This document shows positions 1 to 7,653 of a stretch of 64,000 nucleotides of DNA, piece by piece. Positions within the stretch are counted from its first letter, which is position 1; each line of letters opens with the position of its first letter. The notes below the pieces were generated by a model. The model did not search any database. It had not been told where the DNA came from and saw nothing but the letters and a program-made list of their open reading frames with translations. Source of the DNA: Burkholderia sp. (GTDB lineage: Bacteria; Pseudomonadota; Gammaproteobacteria; Burkholderiales; Burkholderiaceae); NCBI GenBank assembly GCA_031253835.1, contig JAIRVP010000008.1, positions 1 through 64,000 on the forward strand, read 5' to 3'. The translations under genes were made by a program, and so were the position numbers.

Positions 1-154
1 CGCCGAATCGGTCGCCGCCTATCTGAAAGCACACGGCCTGAAGACCGACGCGATGACGGTGTCGGGCCGCGGCAAGGCCGATCCGGTCGCGTCGAACGAA
101 ACGCCCGAAGGCCGCGCGAACAACCGCCGCGTCGAAATCCGGCTGCAGCACTGA
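1..154 (+). CDS. OmpA family protein, C-terminal end (partial)
   Basis: Only the last 50 or so codons are in the window, with the stop at 152-154. The visible part is the end of an OmpA-type peptidoglycan-binding domain. It contains the characteristic stretch SGRGKADPVASNETPEGRAN followed by NRRVEI, which is the conserved end of this fold where the family contacts diaminopimelate in peptidoglycan. Such domains anchor outer-membrane proteins, lipoproteins or flagellar-stator-like proteins to the cell wall. Which of these it is cannot be told without the N-terminus. The reading frame is intact. A perfect 9-bp hairpin follows the stop. Confidence 0.85.
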   Translation, partial: AESVAAYLKAHGLKTDAMTVSGRGKADPVASNETPEGRANNRRVEIRLQH

Positions 155-160
155 GCAGCC

Positions 161-182
161 GGCCGCCGCACGCGCGGCGGCC
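161..182 (+). terminator. GC-rich hairpin after the OmpA-like gene
   Basis: A perfect 9-bp inverted repeat (GGCCGCCGC, 161-169, with GCGGCGGCC, 174-182) with a 4-nt loop starts 7 nt after the stop codon. It has no T-tract, so it may end or stabilise the transcript rather than act as a classic intrinsic terminator. Confidence 0.45.
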
Positions 183-537
183 CGATCCGGCCGGCCGCCC
201 GCGCCGCGCCGGACCACGCGGGCGCCGCATCGCCGGCGCCCCGCTCCAGTGGGCCGGCGGGTATGTCAAAGTTCGTCACGTCCTGCCAAAACCGGCGGTT
301 TCCATGCCACAATCGCCGCAGACAGTCGCCGGGGCAGCCTGCCCGACTCGCGCGCCGTGCCAGGCGTGCCCGACGACACGCCGTAATCCGGCTGCCGCCC
401 TCGCGAACCGCGTCGCCCGATTCGCCTGCCGCAGCGCAGCGGCGCGAATCCAACCATGACAACCCACGGCGCGCCGCTTCCGGGCCAGACGCTCGACGCG
501 ATGCCCGGACGCACGACGCCGCAGAGGAAACCAACCG
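183..537. other. Intergenic region upstream of the DUF2827 operon
   Basis: About 355 bp without a convincing gene; short frames here are arginine/proline-rich and look like noise. The 3' end carries a ribosome binding site AGAGGAAA (523-530), 7 nt before the GTG start at 538. The promoter for the downstream operon is presumably here, but I cannot point to a convincing -35/-10 pair. Confidence 0.5.
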
Positions 538-1683
538 GTGACGGACATCAATGAAGCCGCCGCGGGCGGCACCCGCAAGCAACGGCCGGCGGTCGGCATC
601 TCGCTGTTTGCGCGCGACGGCCAGGCGATCTGGGAAAACGGCATTCACCAGAACATCGCGTTCCTCGCGATGATGCTCAAGCGCTCGGATCGCGTCGGCC
701 CCGTCTATTTCCTGAACGGCGGCGATGCGAACGCGCTGCCGGCCGGCCTCGAACTCGACGGCCTCGACATCCCGCTCGTGAAGCCCGCCGACGTCACGCA
801 CGAACTCGACGTCGTGATCGAAATGGGCGCGCAGCTGCAGGTCGAATGGCTCAAACACGTGAAAGCGCTCGGCACGAAAATCGCCGCGTTCTTCTGCGGG
901 CACGTCTATGCGGGCCTGTGCGAAACGCCGATCTTCGGGAAACCGTCGGGACACGTGTTCAACGGCGCACCGTTCGACGAAGTGTGGCTGCTGCCGCAAT
1001 ACGACAAGACCGCGGCACCGATGCTGCAGACCATCCTGCGCGCACCCGTCCACCTGATGCCGCACATCTGGTCGCCGTACTTTCTCGAGCGCCGCGTGGC
1101 CGCGCTCGCCGGCGAAGGCGCATCGTTCGGCTATCGGCCCGGCCAGCGCCCGTGGCGCCTCGCGATGCTCGAACCGAACATCTCGGTCGCCAAGTCCTGC
1201 CATTACCCGATGCTCGCGTGCGACGCGTTCTACCGCGCGCGGCCGGACGCGGTGCAGCACATGTTCGTCGTCAACGCGATGCACATGAAGGAGCATCCGA
1301 CCTTCGTGCACTTCGCGAACAGCCTCGATCTCGTGCGCCAGCACAAGGCGACGTTCGAACCGCGTCTCGACCTGCCGGGTTTCATGGCGCGCCACGCCGA
1401 TGCGGTCGTGTCGCACCACTGGGAAAACGGGCAGAACTATCTGTATTACGACGTGCTGTACGGCGGCTATCCGCTGATCCACAACTCGACGCTGATCGGC
1501 GACGCCGGCTATTACTACCCGGACTTCGACTCCGCTGCCGGCGGCCGCGCACTGCTCGACGCGTGGCTGCATCACGACGAACGTCTCGACGACTACCGCG
1601 CGAAAGCCGGCCGGCTGCTGCAGTCGGTCTCGATCGACAACCCCGCGAACCTCGACGCGTTTGTCTCGCGTCTGGTCGCCTGA
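538..1683 (+). CDS. DUF2827 family protein, GT-B glycosyltransferase-like (copy 1)
   Basis: 381 aa starting at GTG 538 behind a good Shine-Dalgarno. It is the first of three tandem paralogues. Motifs shared by the copies are visible: IWENGIHQN (31-39), MPHIWSPYFL (174-183), EPNISVAKS (212-220), HHWENGQNYLYYD (293-305) and YGGYPLIHNS (308-317), ending in an acidic helical tail. DUF2827 has no assigned function that I know. The C-terminal half, with its glutamate/asparagine motif followed by P-L-I-H-N and G-Y-Y-Y, resembles the donor-binding domain of GT-B glycosyltransferases; that is inference. No signal peptide or membrane segment is seen, so it is probably cytoplasmic. This copy has CGHVYAGLCETPIF where copies 2 and 3 have a G-N-D-Y-V-I motif. 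Confidence 0.88.
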   Translation: MTDINEAAAGGTRKQRPAVGISLFARDGQAIWENGIHQNIAFLAMMLKRSDRVGPVYFLNGGDANALPAGLELDGLDIPLVKPADVTHELDVVIEMGAQLQVEWLKHVKALGTKIAAFFCGHVYAGLCETPIFGKPSGHVFNGAPFDEVWLLPQYDKTAAPMLQTILRAPVHLMPHIWSPYFLERRVAALAGEGASFGYRPGQRPWRLAMLEPNISVAKSCHYPMLACDAFYRARPDAVQHMFVVNAMHMKEHPTFVHFANSLDLVRQHKATFEPRLDLPGFMARHADAVVSHHWENGQNYLYYDVLYGGYPLIHNSTLIGDAGYYYPDFDSAAGGRALLDAWLHHDERLDDYRAKAGRLLQSVSIDNPANLDAFVSRLVA

Positions 1684-1697
1684 ACCGGAGCATACGC

Positions 1698-2852
1698 ATG
1701 TCGGACTCCAATGCCCGTCAAGCGCCCGGCGAGGGCAAGCGTCTCGTCGTCGGCGTATCGCTGTTCGTGCGCGGCGCCGGCCAGTCGCTGTGGGAAAACG
1801 GCATTTTCCAGAACTGCCTGCTGCTGATCCTGCTGCTGCGCCAGTCGCCGCTCGTCGCGGAAGCCGTGATGGTGAACGGCGGCGAACAGGTCGCCGATCC
1901 GCAGATGATGCTCGGCGAGTGGGACGTGCCGCTGCTGTCGATGGACGAAGCGCTGGAACGCTGCGACGTGCTGATCGAGATGAGCGCGCAGTTCGGCGCG
2001 GACTACCTGCACGCCTTCCGCGCCCGCGGCGGCAAGGTCGTCACGATGCGGGTCGGCAACGACTACGTGATCGACATCGAACGCGCGATGTTCAACAAGC
2101 CGTCGGGCTTCCTGTTCTCGGGCGCGCCGTACGACGCGGTATGGACGATTCCCGAGTTCGAGCGCTCGTGCCTGCACTATTATCAGACCGGCCTGCGCGC
2201 GCCCGTCACGATCGTCCCGCACATCTGGCATCCGATGCTGTTCGACAAGGCGCGCGCGACGCTAGGCGCCGGCCTGGCGTTCGGCTATCAACCCGGCAAG
2301 CCGCGCTGGCGCGTGACGATGTTCGAGCCGAACATCTGCATGGTGAAGACGAGCATCATCCCGATGCTGGTCACGGAAGAGGCATACCGCGCCGACCCGA
2401 AGTTCCTCGAGTTCGTGCGCGTGTGCAACACGATCCACCTGAAGGATCACACGACGTTCGTCCATTTCGCGAAGAGCCTCGACATCGTGAACCACGGCAT
2501 CACGACGTTCGAAAGCCGCTATGCGGTGTACGAGTTCATGGCTGCGTACGGCGATGCGGTGGTGTCGCACACGTGGGAAAACGCGCAGAACTACCTGTAC
2601 TACGAGCTGCTGTACGGCGACTATCCGCTGATCCACAACTCGCCGTTCCTCGGCAAGGCCGGGTATTTCTATCCGGATTTCGACTGCCAGGCCGGCGGCC
2701 GCGCGCTGCTGCAGGCGTTCAACGAGCACGACGCGAATCTCGACGCATACCGCGAGCAGTCGAAACACGTGCTCGACTCGGTCAGCATCTACAACCCCGA
2801 GAACGTCGCGGCCTATACGGACGCGCTCGCCACCCTCTATCGCGACGCGTGA
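1698..2852 (+). CDS. DUF2827 family protein, GT-B glycosyltransferase-like (copy 2)
   Basis: 384 aa. ATG at 1698 is chosen because it lies 14 bp after the upstream stop and is followed directly by the family N-terminus; the frame is open further upstream but only antisense-like sequence lies there. It carries the family motifs LWENGIFQN, RVGNDYVIDIE, VPHIWHPMLF, EPNICMVKTSIIPML, SHTWENAQNYLYYE and YGDYPLIHNS. It appears co-transcribed with copies 1 and 3. Function is unknown; a glycosyltransferase role is inferred from the C-terminal signature and from the nearby GT-A-like gene at 7654. Confidence 0.88.
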   Translation: MSDSNARQAPGEGKRLVVGVSLFVRGAGQSLWENGIFQNCLLLILLLRQSPLVAEAVMVNGGEQVADPQMMLGEWDVPLLSMDEALERCDVLIEMSAQFGADYLHAFRARGGKVVTMRVGNDYVIDIERAMFNKPSGFLFSGAPYDAVWTIPEFERSCLHYYQTGLRAPVTIVPHIWHPMLFDKARATLGAGLAFGYQPGKPRWRVTMFEPNICMVKTSIIPMLVTEEAYRADPKFLEFVRVCNTIHLKDHTTFVHFAKSLDIVNHGITTFESRYAVYEFMAAYGDAVVSHTWENAQNYLYYELLYGDYPLIHNSPFLGKAGYFYPDFDCQAGGRALLQAFNEHDANLDAYREQSKHVLDSVSIYNPENVAAYTDALATLYRDA

Positions 2853-2880
2853 CACATCCCCGCCCCACGGAGCCGATCCG

Positions 2881-4017
2881 ATGAAACTCAACGTCGCGAT
2901 AACGATGAACGTGCAGCGCGACGCGACGCAGTCGATCTGGTACAACGGCGCGAACCAGCATTGCGTGTACCTGTACATGCTGCTGAAGCAGTCGCCGCTG
3001 ATCGGTGAAGTCTGGCTCGCGCACGACAACGGCATCACCGAGTATCCGCAGGCGCTGATGATGGACGCGTTCGGCGACGCGCTGCGGCCGCTGTCCGCCG
3101 TCGTCCACCAGACCGACCTGCTGATCGAGATGAACGCGTTCATCGATCCGTCGCACACGGACGTCGTGCGCCGGCGCGGCGGCAAGTGCGTGTCGTACCG
3201 CTTCGGCAACGACTACGTGATCGCGGTCGAGACGATCAACTTCGAGAAGAACGCGTGGCGGCCGAACCCGCACCGCGTGCAATTCGACGAGATCTGGACC
3301 AACCCGCAGCACATGCACACGTGCGCGGCCTATTTCCAGGCCGTGTATCGCGCGCCGGTGATCGAACTGCCGCATATCTGGTCGCCGTATTTCATCGAGC
3401 GCAGCCTCGACGCCGATCCCGAACTGAAGGCGCGCTTCGGTTACCGCAACCACGGCCCGGCCAAGCGCATCGCGTTCTTCGAGCCGAACCTGAACGTCGT
3501 GAAAAGCGCGATCGTGCCGATGCTCGCCGCGAACGCGTGCTACGTCGAACACCCGGAGCTCGTCGAGCACGTGTACATGACCAACACGTTCGACAAGAAG
3601 GAGAACGTCGCCTTCAAGCATCTCGCGCTCGGGCTCGAGATGGTGCGCGACGGGAAAGCGACCGCCGACGTGCGCGCGCCGTTCGTCGCGTGGGCCGCGC
3701 ATCACACCGACATCGTCGTGTCGCACCACTGGGAAAACGGCCTCAACTACCTGCTGTACGACGCGCTGTACGGCAACTACCCGCTCGTGCACAACTCGCC
3801 GTTCCTGCGCGACGTCGGCTATTACTATCCGGACTTCGAGATCTTCGATGCGGCGCGCGCGATCGCGACCGCCGCGCAGACGCACGACGCGCGGCTCGAC
3901 GACTACGCGGCAGCAGCCCGCCGCTGCCTGCACCAGGTCGACGCGCTCGCCGAGCACAACGTCCGCGCATACTCCGGGCAGATCCAAAGGCTGTTCGCCG
4001 GCCGCGCGCTCGGCTGA
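2881..4017 (+). CDS. DUF2827 family protein, GT-B glycosyltransferase-like (copy 3)
   Basis: 378 aa, beginning at ATG 2881, 28 bp after copy 2. It shows the motifs IWYNGANQHCVYLYMLL, RFGNDYVIAVE, LPHIWSPYFIERS, EPNLNVVKSAIVPML, SHHWENGLNYLLYD and YGNYPLVHNS, then GYYYPDFEIFDA near the C-terminus. The W-E-N-G of the first motif is W-Y-N-G here, so the acidic residue at that position is not essential to the fold or the copies differ in specificity. It is the last gene of the three-gene run; the next genes are on the other strand. Confidence 0.88.
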   Translation: MKLNVAITMNVQRDATQSIWYNGANQHCVYLYMLLKQSPLIGEVWLAHDNGITEYPQALMMDAFGDALRPLSAVVHQTDLLIEMNAFIDPSHTDVVRRRGGKCVSYRFGNDYVIAVETINFEKNAWRPNPHRVQFDEIWTNPQHMHTCAAYFQAVYRAPVIELPHIWSPYFIERSLDADPELKARFGYRNHGPAKRIAFFEPNLNVVKSAIVPMLAANACYVEHPELVEHVYMTNTFDKKENVAFKHLALGLEMVRDGKATADVRAPFVAWAAHHTDIVVSHHWENGLNYLLYDALYGNYPLVHNSPFLRDVGYYYPDFEIFDAARAIATAAQTHDARLDDYAAAARRCLHQVDALAEHNVRAYSGQIQRLFAGRALG

Positions 4018-4045
4018 CCGCGCCTTCGGACGCGCGTCGGCCGCG

Positions 4046-4462
4046 CTACACCAGCACGCGATCGCCGCTTTGCGCGGCGAACACGCGGCCATGCCGCCGC
4101 CCCATGCGGGCAAGCACGGCAAAACAACGAACCGCCTGCCCGCTTGCGCTGCCGGATTGCTTGACGAGGCTGTCGGACACGCCGCGCGCGATCGCCGAAT
4201 CGTCGCCGCACGCGCCGGCGATGACGCCCGCGTAGTAGTGCCGCGCCGCCAGTTCGCGGCCGTTGGCATCGAGCGGTTTCATCCGTTGAATGCGGCGCGC
4301 GACGGCCTTCAGGCCGTCGAGATACGGCGCGACGTCGATCGGCACATCGGTCGACTCGGCGCCCAGTTGCCACAGCATGTCGGCCAGCTCGACGATCGCG
4401 ACGAGGTCGCGCACATCGGTTGCCTGCGTGCCCGTTCCGACTCCGGCCTTCGTCCCCGCCAT
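4046..4462 (-). CDS. Hypothetical protein, 138 aa
   Basis: Small protein starting at ATG 4462, preceded by an AAAGGGGTG-type Shine-Dalgarno. I do not recognise a family. It is mostly helical and soluble-looking, with a central stretch DVRDLVAIVELADMLWQLGA and a basic C-terminus. It lies 46 bp downstream of the EAL-domain gene on the same strand and is probably co-transcribed with it, so a role in the same signalling output is possible but unproven. It is convergent with DUF2827 copy 3, with only 28 bp between the stops. Confidence 0.6.
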   Translation of the reverse strand: MAGTKAGVGTGTQATDVRDLVAIVELADMLWQLGAESTDVPIDVAPYLDGLKAVARRIQRMKPLDANGRELAARHYYAGVIAGACGDDSAIARGVSDSLVKQSGSASGQAVRCFAVLARMGRRHGRVFAAQSGDRVLV

Positions 4463-4508
4463 GCCACACCCCTTTGCGATTCGTCCCGCTCCACCTGTTC
4501 CCGCGCCG

Positions 4509-5312
4509 TCACGCGGCGGCCGGCGACCGCCATGAAAAGCGGATGCCCTGTGCCCATGCGACACCGGCGTCCACGATGATCTGCCGGTCGATCTCGCTCT
4601 CCACGCCCTCGACGACGACGTGCCGCGCGCCTTCGTGCGCAAACGCGATCAGCCTGCGGAACTGGTAGCGCCCGATCGCGTTGCGCTTGATCATCGACAG
4701 GATCGAGCGGTCGAGCTTCACGATGTCGGGATTGCCGACCACCAGATTGTTCAATGCGCTGAAACCGACGCCGAAATCGTCGATCGCGATCCTGCAACCG
4801 GCCTGCCGGAAGCGGTTCACGAACGACCGGCCCGCGACGGGATTCAAGGGCCCCGTCTCCGTGATCTCGACCACCAGCCGCGCCGCCACCGACGGCTCGT
4901 GCTCGAGCCGCCTGAAGATCGCCAGCCACGCATCGTCGACGACCGCGCTCACGGCCGCGACGTTGCACCCGTAAACCGCGGCCGGATCGGCGCGCAGCGC
5001 GTCGATCGTCCTGCCGACCACGAGCCGGTCGAACCAGCGCATCAGCCCGAGCGCCTCGAGGCGCGGCAGGAAGGCGAGCGGCGGCAGCGCATCGCGCTCG
5101 CCCCACCGCAACCGCGCCAGGCGCTCCTGGTACAGCACGCCGCCCGACAGGTCGGCCCGGCACACCGGCTCATGGGCGAACCCGAGCCGGCTTTCCACGA
5201 AACTGCGTACCGATGCGAGATCGGCATGATGGTCGGGGGCGCCGAACACGAGATCGATTTCGTCACGATTCGCTTCCCGATTCGCCTCCAGGCGAGCTTC
5301 GACCGCATTCAT
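4509..5312 (-). CDS. EAL-domain protein (c-di-GMP phosphodiesterase-like), signature degenerate
   Basis: 267 aa from ATG 5312, chosen because a GGAG sits about 6 nt upstream; the frame is open further to a TTG at 5375 and an ATG at 5366, neither with a good ribosome binding site. It is essentially a stand-alone EAL domain. EAL phosphodiesterases hydrolyse cyclic di-GMP. Most metal and catalytic positions are visible: the N of the C-N-V motif (117), EITE (149-152), DD of IDDFGVGF (178-179), K in IVKLD (199), E in VVEGVE (235) and Q in WAQG (255). The signature itself is not E-A-L: the aligned segment reads LYQERLARLRW, so the first glutamate is missing or displaced. It may have reduced activity or act as a c-di-GMP receptor. 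Confidence 0.8.
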   Translation of the reverse strand: MNAVEARLEANREANRDEIDLVFGAPDHHADLASVRSFVESRLGFAHEPVCRADLSGGVLYQERLARLRWGERDALPPLAFLPRLEALGLMRWFDRLVVGRTIDALRADPAAVYGCNVAAVSAVVDDAWLAIFRRLEHEPSVAARLVVEITETGPLNPVAGRSFVNRFRQAGCRIAIDDFGVGFSALNNLVVGNPDIVKLDRSILSMIKRNAIGRYQFRRLIAFAHEGARHVVVEGVESEIDRQIIVDAGVAWAQGIRFSWRSPAAA

Positions 5313-5893
5313 CCGGCGCTCCGGCAAATGGCGAGCCGCCGATCGCGGCTCGACCTCAACAAACATGCGGAGCAAACCGACCCTGACGCGCTCCGCCGCC
5401 TACCCGGCCCATCCTGTTATGTCGATTTTTTCCGGGAGCGTACTTTTCGCTTCGGCGCGCCGTCAAATTCGATATTTTCAACGTTATTCAGTGACTGCCA
5501 ATACACCATGTACGCACCATGCCGACAGTGCGACAGGTTACACAACACAAAATGCAGAACCCCGAATCCGGATCGTTTATTTTCACCAGCGGGACAGCTT
5601 TATCCGAATCGATTTCCTTCACGACATTACGGCGCTGAAAATCGGAAAAACGTGAATTAATCAGACGAATACAGGCCCGTGAAGCACCGCCCGTCCTTGA
5701 TGCACGGGCCCGCGGCACAAGCGCTCGACTCGGGCCGCCATCCACTGAAAACCGGCCGCCGTACATCATTCGATCACCGCAGCATTCAATTTTCGCGTTT
5801 CAAACGATATTGTTGAATCTCAAAACAGAATCGACTGAGTTGAATCAATAATATCAAGTTTTATTTATATGATGATTATGGATTGAAACATGT

Positions 5894-5927
5894 TTAACAA
5901 TCTTAAAGACTTGTTAACCTATAAAAT
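5894..5927 (+). promoter_or_regulatory. Possible promoter in the AT-rich gap
   Basis: TTAACA at 5894-5899 matches the -35 consensus at five of six positions, and TATAAA at 5920-5925 resembles a -10. The spacer is 20 bp, longer than ideal. It points towards the terminator at 5976 with no gene between them. Confidence 0.3.
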
Positions 5928-5975
5928 TATTTCTGACGGACTTCCCTCGGAGCCGTCAATTTCGTGCCTTCAAAA

Positions 5976-6012
5976 CCGTCGAACCGATCGGGTTCGGCGG
6001 TTTCTTTTTTTA
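5976..6012 (+). terminator. Intrinsic terminator, possibly bidirectional
   Basis: A 10-bp stem (CCGTCGAACC 5976-5985 with GGTTCGGCGG 5991-6000, one G-U pair) and a short loop are followed by TTTCTTTTTT. On the minus strand the stem is followed by TTTTG, so it may also end the minus-strand DUF2827 gene that stops at 6099. No plus-strand gene directly precedes it. Confidence 0.75.
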
Positions 6013-6098
6013 ACGGCATTATTTCGTCAGACATGAGGGCGGGACAACCCCGATGGCGGCCGGCGGCGCAATGAAGGTGCGCCGTGGAAAATCGGGCC

Positions 6099-7241
6099 TT
6101 ATACGCCCGGCGCGCCGATCAGGTTCGCGAGCAGCTCGTCGTATTCGGCGACGAGCGCCGGATTCGCCGACGTATAGCGGCCAAGGATTTCGCGCTGGCG
6201 CCGCGTGTACGCTTCCCAGTCGTCGTCGTGCGTATGCAGCGCACGCAGCAGCGCGTCGGCGCCCTGCTGCACGTCGTTGTCCGGATAGTAGTAGCCGAGA
6301 TCGGGGGCGAGGCTCGCGTTGTGCACGAGCGGATAGCCCTGCCAGCACACGTCGAAATAGAAGTAGTTCAGCGGGTTCGACCATTGGTGCGACACGACGA
6401 TGTCGGTCAGGTCGGCCAGGAACAGCGGCGTGTCGAAGCGACCGACGAAGCTCGCCTTGCCCGCGCGCACGATGTCCAGGTAATTCATCAGCATCACGAA
6501 CTCGGGGCTGTCATGCGCGAGGCGATCGGCGTTCGTCACGTGCGCGAAGCAGATCGCGTCGGGGTCGCGCCGATAGGCTTCGTCGATGATCAGCGTCGGA
6601 TACACGCAGAACTTCACGACGTTGTGGTTCGGCTCCATCACCGTCAGCCGCTTGCCGGGCTCGCGGCGCGGCCGGTATTCGCCGTGCTCGGGCAGCGACT
6701 GCGCGCGGGCGCTCAGGAACATCGGATCCCACACAAACGGCACGACGCGCCCCGGGCAGCGGCGCAGCGATTGCAGGAACGGCAGCGACGACGGCGCGAT
6801 CTGCGGAATCGCCCATACCTCGTCGTAGCCGCGGTTGATGAACAGCGAATCCCACAGCCGGCGGCCGAACAGCATCGACTCCATCGCGTTGATGTACTCG
6901 ACGCCGCAGCAGTAGCTGACGAGCTTCGCGCCGCGCGCCTTCAGGTAGGCCGTCTGCTCGCCGTCGATCTGCCCGCCGAGCTCGATCACGACGTCGAGCG
7001 CATCCTTCATGTCGGCGAACGCGCGCGTGTCGTACACGTTGCGATCCCACGGCAGCGCGTCGGTAAGCGGCACGTCGGTGGTGTTGACCAGCGTCACGCG
7101 GTAGCCGCGCGGCGACGCCATCAGCAGCTTCGCGAGAAACAGCGCGTTCTGCTTGATGCCGTTGATCCACAGGCTTTCGTCGGGGGCACGCAGTCCGATC
7201 GTGATACCGATGCGCAGGCCGTTCAGGACAGGAGACGTCAT
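6099..7241 (-). CDS. DUF2827 family protein, GT-B glycosyltransferase-like (copy 4, divergent)
   Basis: 380 aa from ATG 7241. It is a more distant paralogue of the three tandem copies. Family motifs remain recognisable: LWINGIKQNALFLAKLL, SYCCGVEYINAMESMLFG, VVPFVWDPMFLSARAQ, MEPNHNVVKFCVYPTLI, VVSHQWSNPLNYFYFD and WQGYPLVHNASLAPDLGYYY. The W-E-N-G of the C-terminal motif is W-S-N-P here, so the glutamate that would be a donor-binding candidate in the other copies is missing. It is transcribed away from the GT-A-like gene at 7654 and may share a divergent promoter with it. Function is unknown; glycosyltransferase by inference. Confidence 0.87.
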   Translation of the reverse strand: MTSPVLNGLRIGITIGLRAPDESLWINGIKQNALFLAKLLMASPRGYRVTLVNTTDVPLTDALPWDRNVYDTRAFADMKDALDVVIELGGQIDGEQTAYLKARGAKLVSYCCGVEYINAMESMLFGRRLWDSLFINRGYDEVWAIPQIAPSSLPFLQSLRRCPGRVVPFVWDPMFLSARAQSLPEHGEYRPRREPGKRLTVMEPNHNVVKFCVYPTLIIDEAYRRDPDAICFAHVTNADRLAHDSPEFVMLMNYLDIVRAGKASFVGRFDTPLFLADLTDIVVSHQWSNPLNYFYFDVCWQGYPLVHNASLAPDLGYYYPDNDVQQGADALLRALHTHDDDWEAYTRRQREILGRYTSANPALVAEYDELLANLIGAPGV

Positions 7242-7653
7242 CGTCGGCAGGATGGAAAGTTGGAGGGAGTCGAATGGCGCAGTGTAGCGCGCGGAGCGCC
7301 GCCCGCGTCAAGCGGCGGCGGCCAACCCGGCATTCTAGCGGAGCGCCCGCTGCACACTGTCAGGGATGGTCAGCGGCCGGCCGGCGCCCGCAAATCCGCG
7401 AAACGGTTATGCGATACTCCGGCGACGAGCCGCGCCACCGGGCGGGCAGTCGAACGGGCACGCAACGCCCCGCAGCAACGCCATCAGAAAACAGGGCTGA
7501 CAGAATGGAACGCGACGCCGCGCACATCTTCCGGGCCGTCCACCACGGACGGGAGCGGTACGCGCCAGGCTCCCTGCGCGGCGGCACGTCCGCGCGGAAA
7601 CACGCCGCGCGCAGCGCGCGCCGTCCGCCGCTTCCCGGCCTGCGGAGCGCGCG
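7242..7653. other. Divergent intergenic region
   Basis: 412 bp between the divergent DUF2827 copy 4 and the glycosyltransferase gene. It must carry promoters for both. A weak frame of about 50 codons (7505-7657) overlaps the next start by 4 nt but is arginine-rich and looks spurious. A GGAG motif lies about 8 nt before the start at 7654. I see no convincing operator or RNA structure. Confidence 0.45.

Larger units (their letters stand above)
5313..6098. other. Long AT-rich intergenic region
   Basis: About 790 bp with no convincing protein gene. From roughly 5780 to 5935 it is strikingly AT-rich against GC-rich surroundings. It contains an 8-bp stem with a long loop (GGCCCGTG 5674-5681 with CACGGGCC 5703-5710), a promoter-like TTAACA (5894-5899) and TATAAAAT (5920-5927), and a strong intrinsic terminator (5976-6012). 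The layout would fit a short untranslated RNA of roughly 80 nt. Alternatively it is only a promoter/terminator region of the flanking genes. Confidence 0.6.

Noticed and set aside
846..1697. N-terminal extension of DUF2827 copy 2
   Set aside because: The extension overlaps copy 1 in another frame and has no similarity to the family; copy 2 begins with the family N-terminus at 1698.
5488..5769. A 93-codon minus-strand frame in the AT-rich gap
   Set aside because: No ribosome binding site, odd composition with many cysteines and arginines, and it crosses inverted repeats; not a convincing gene.
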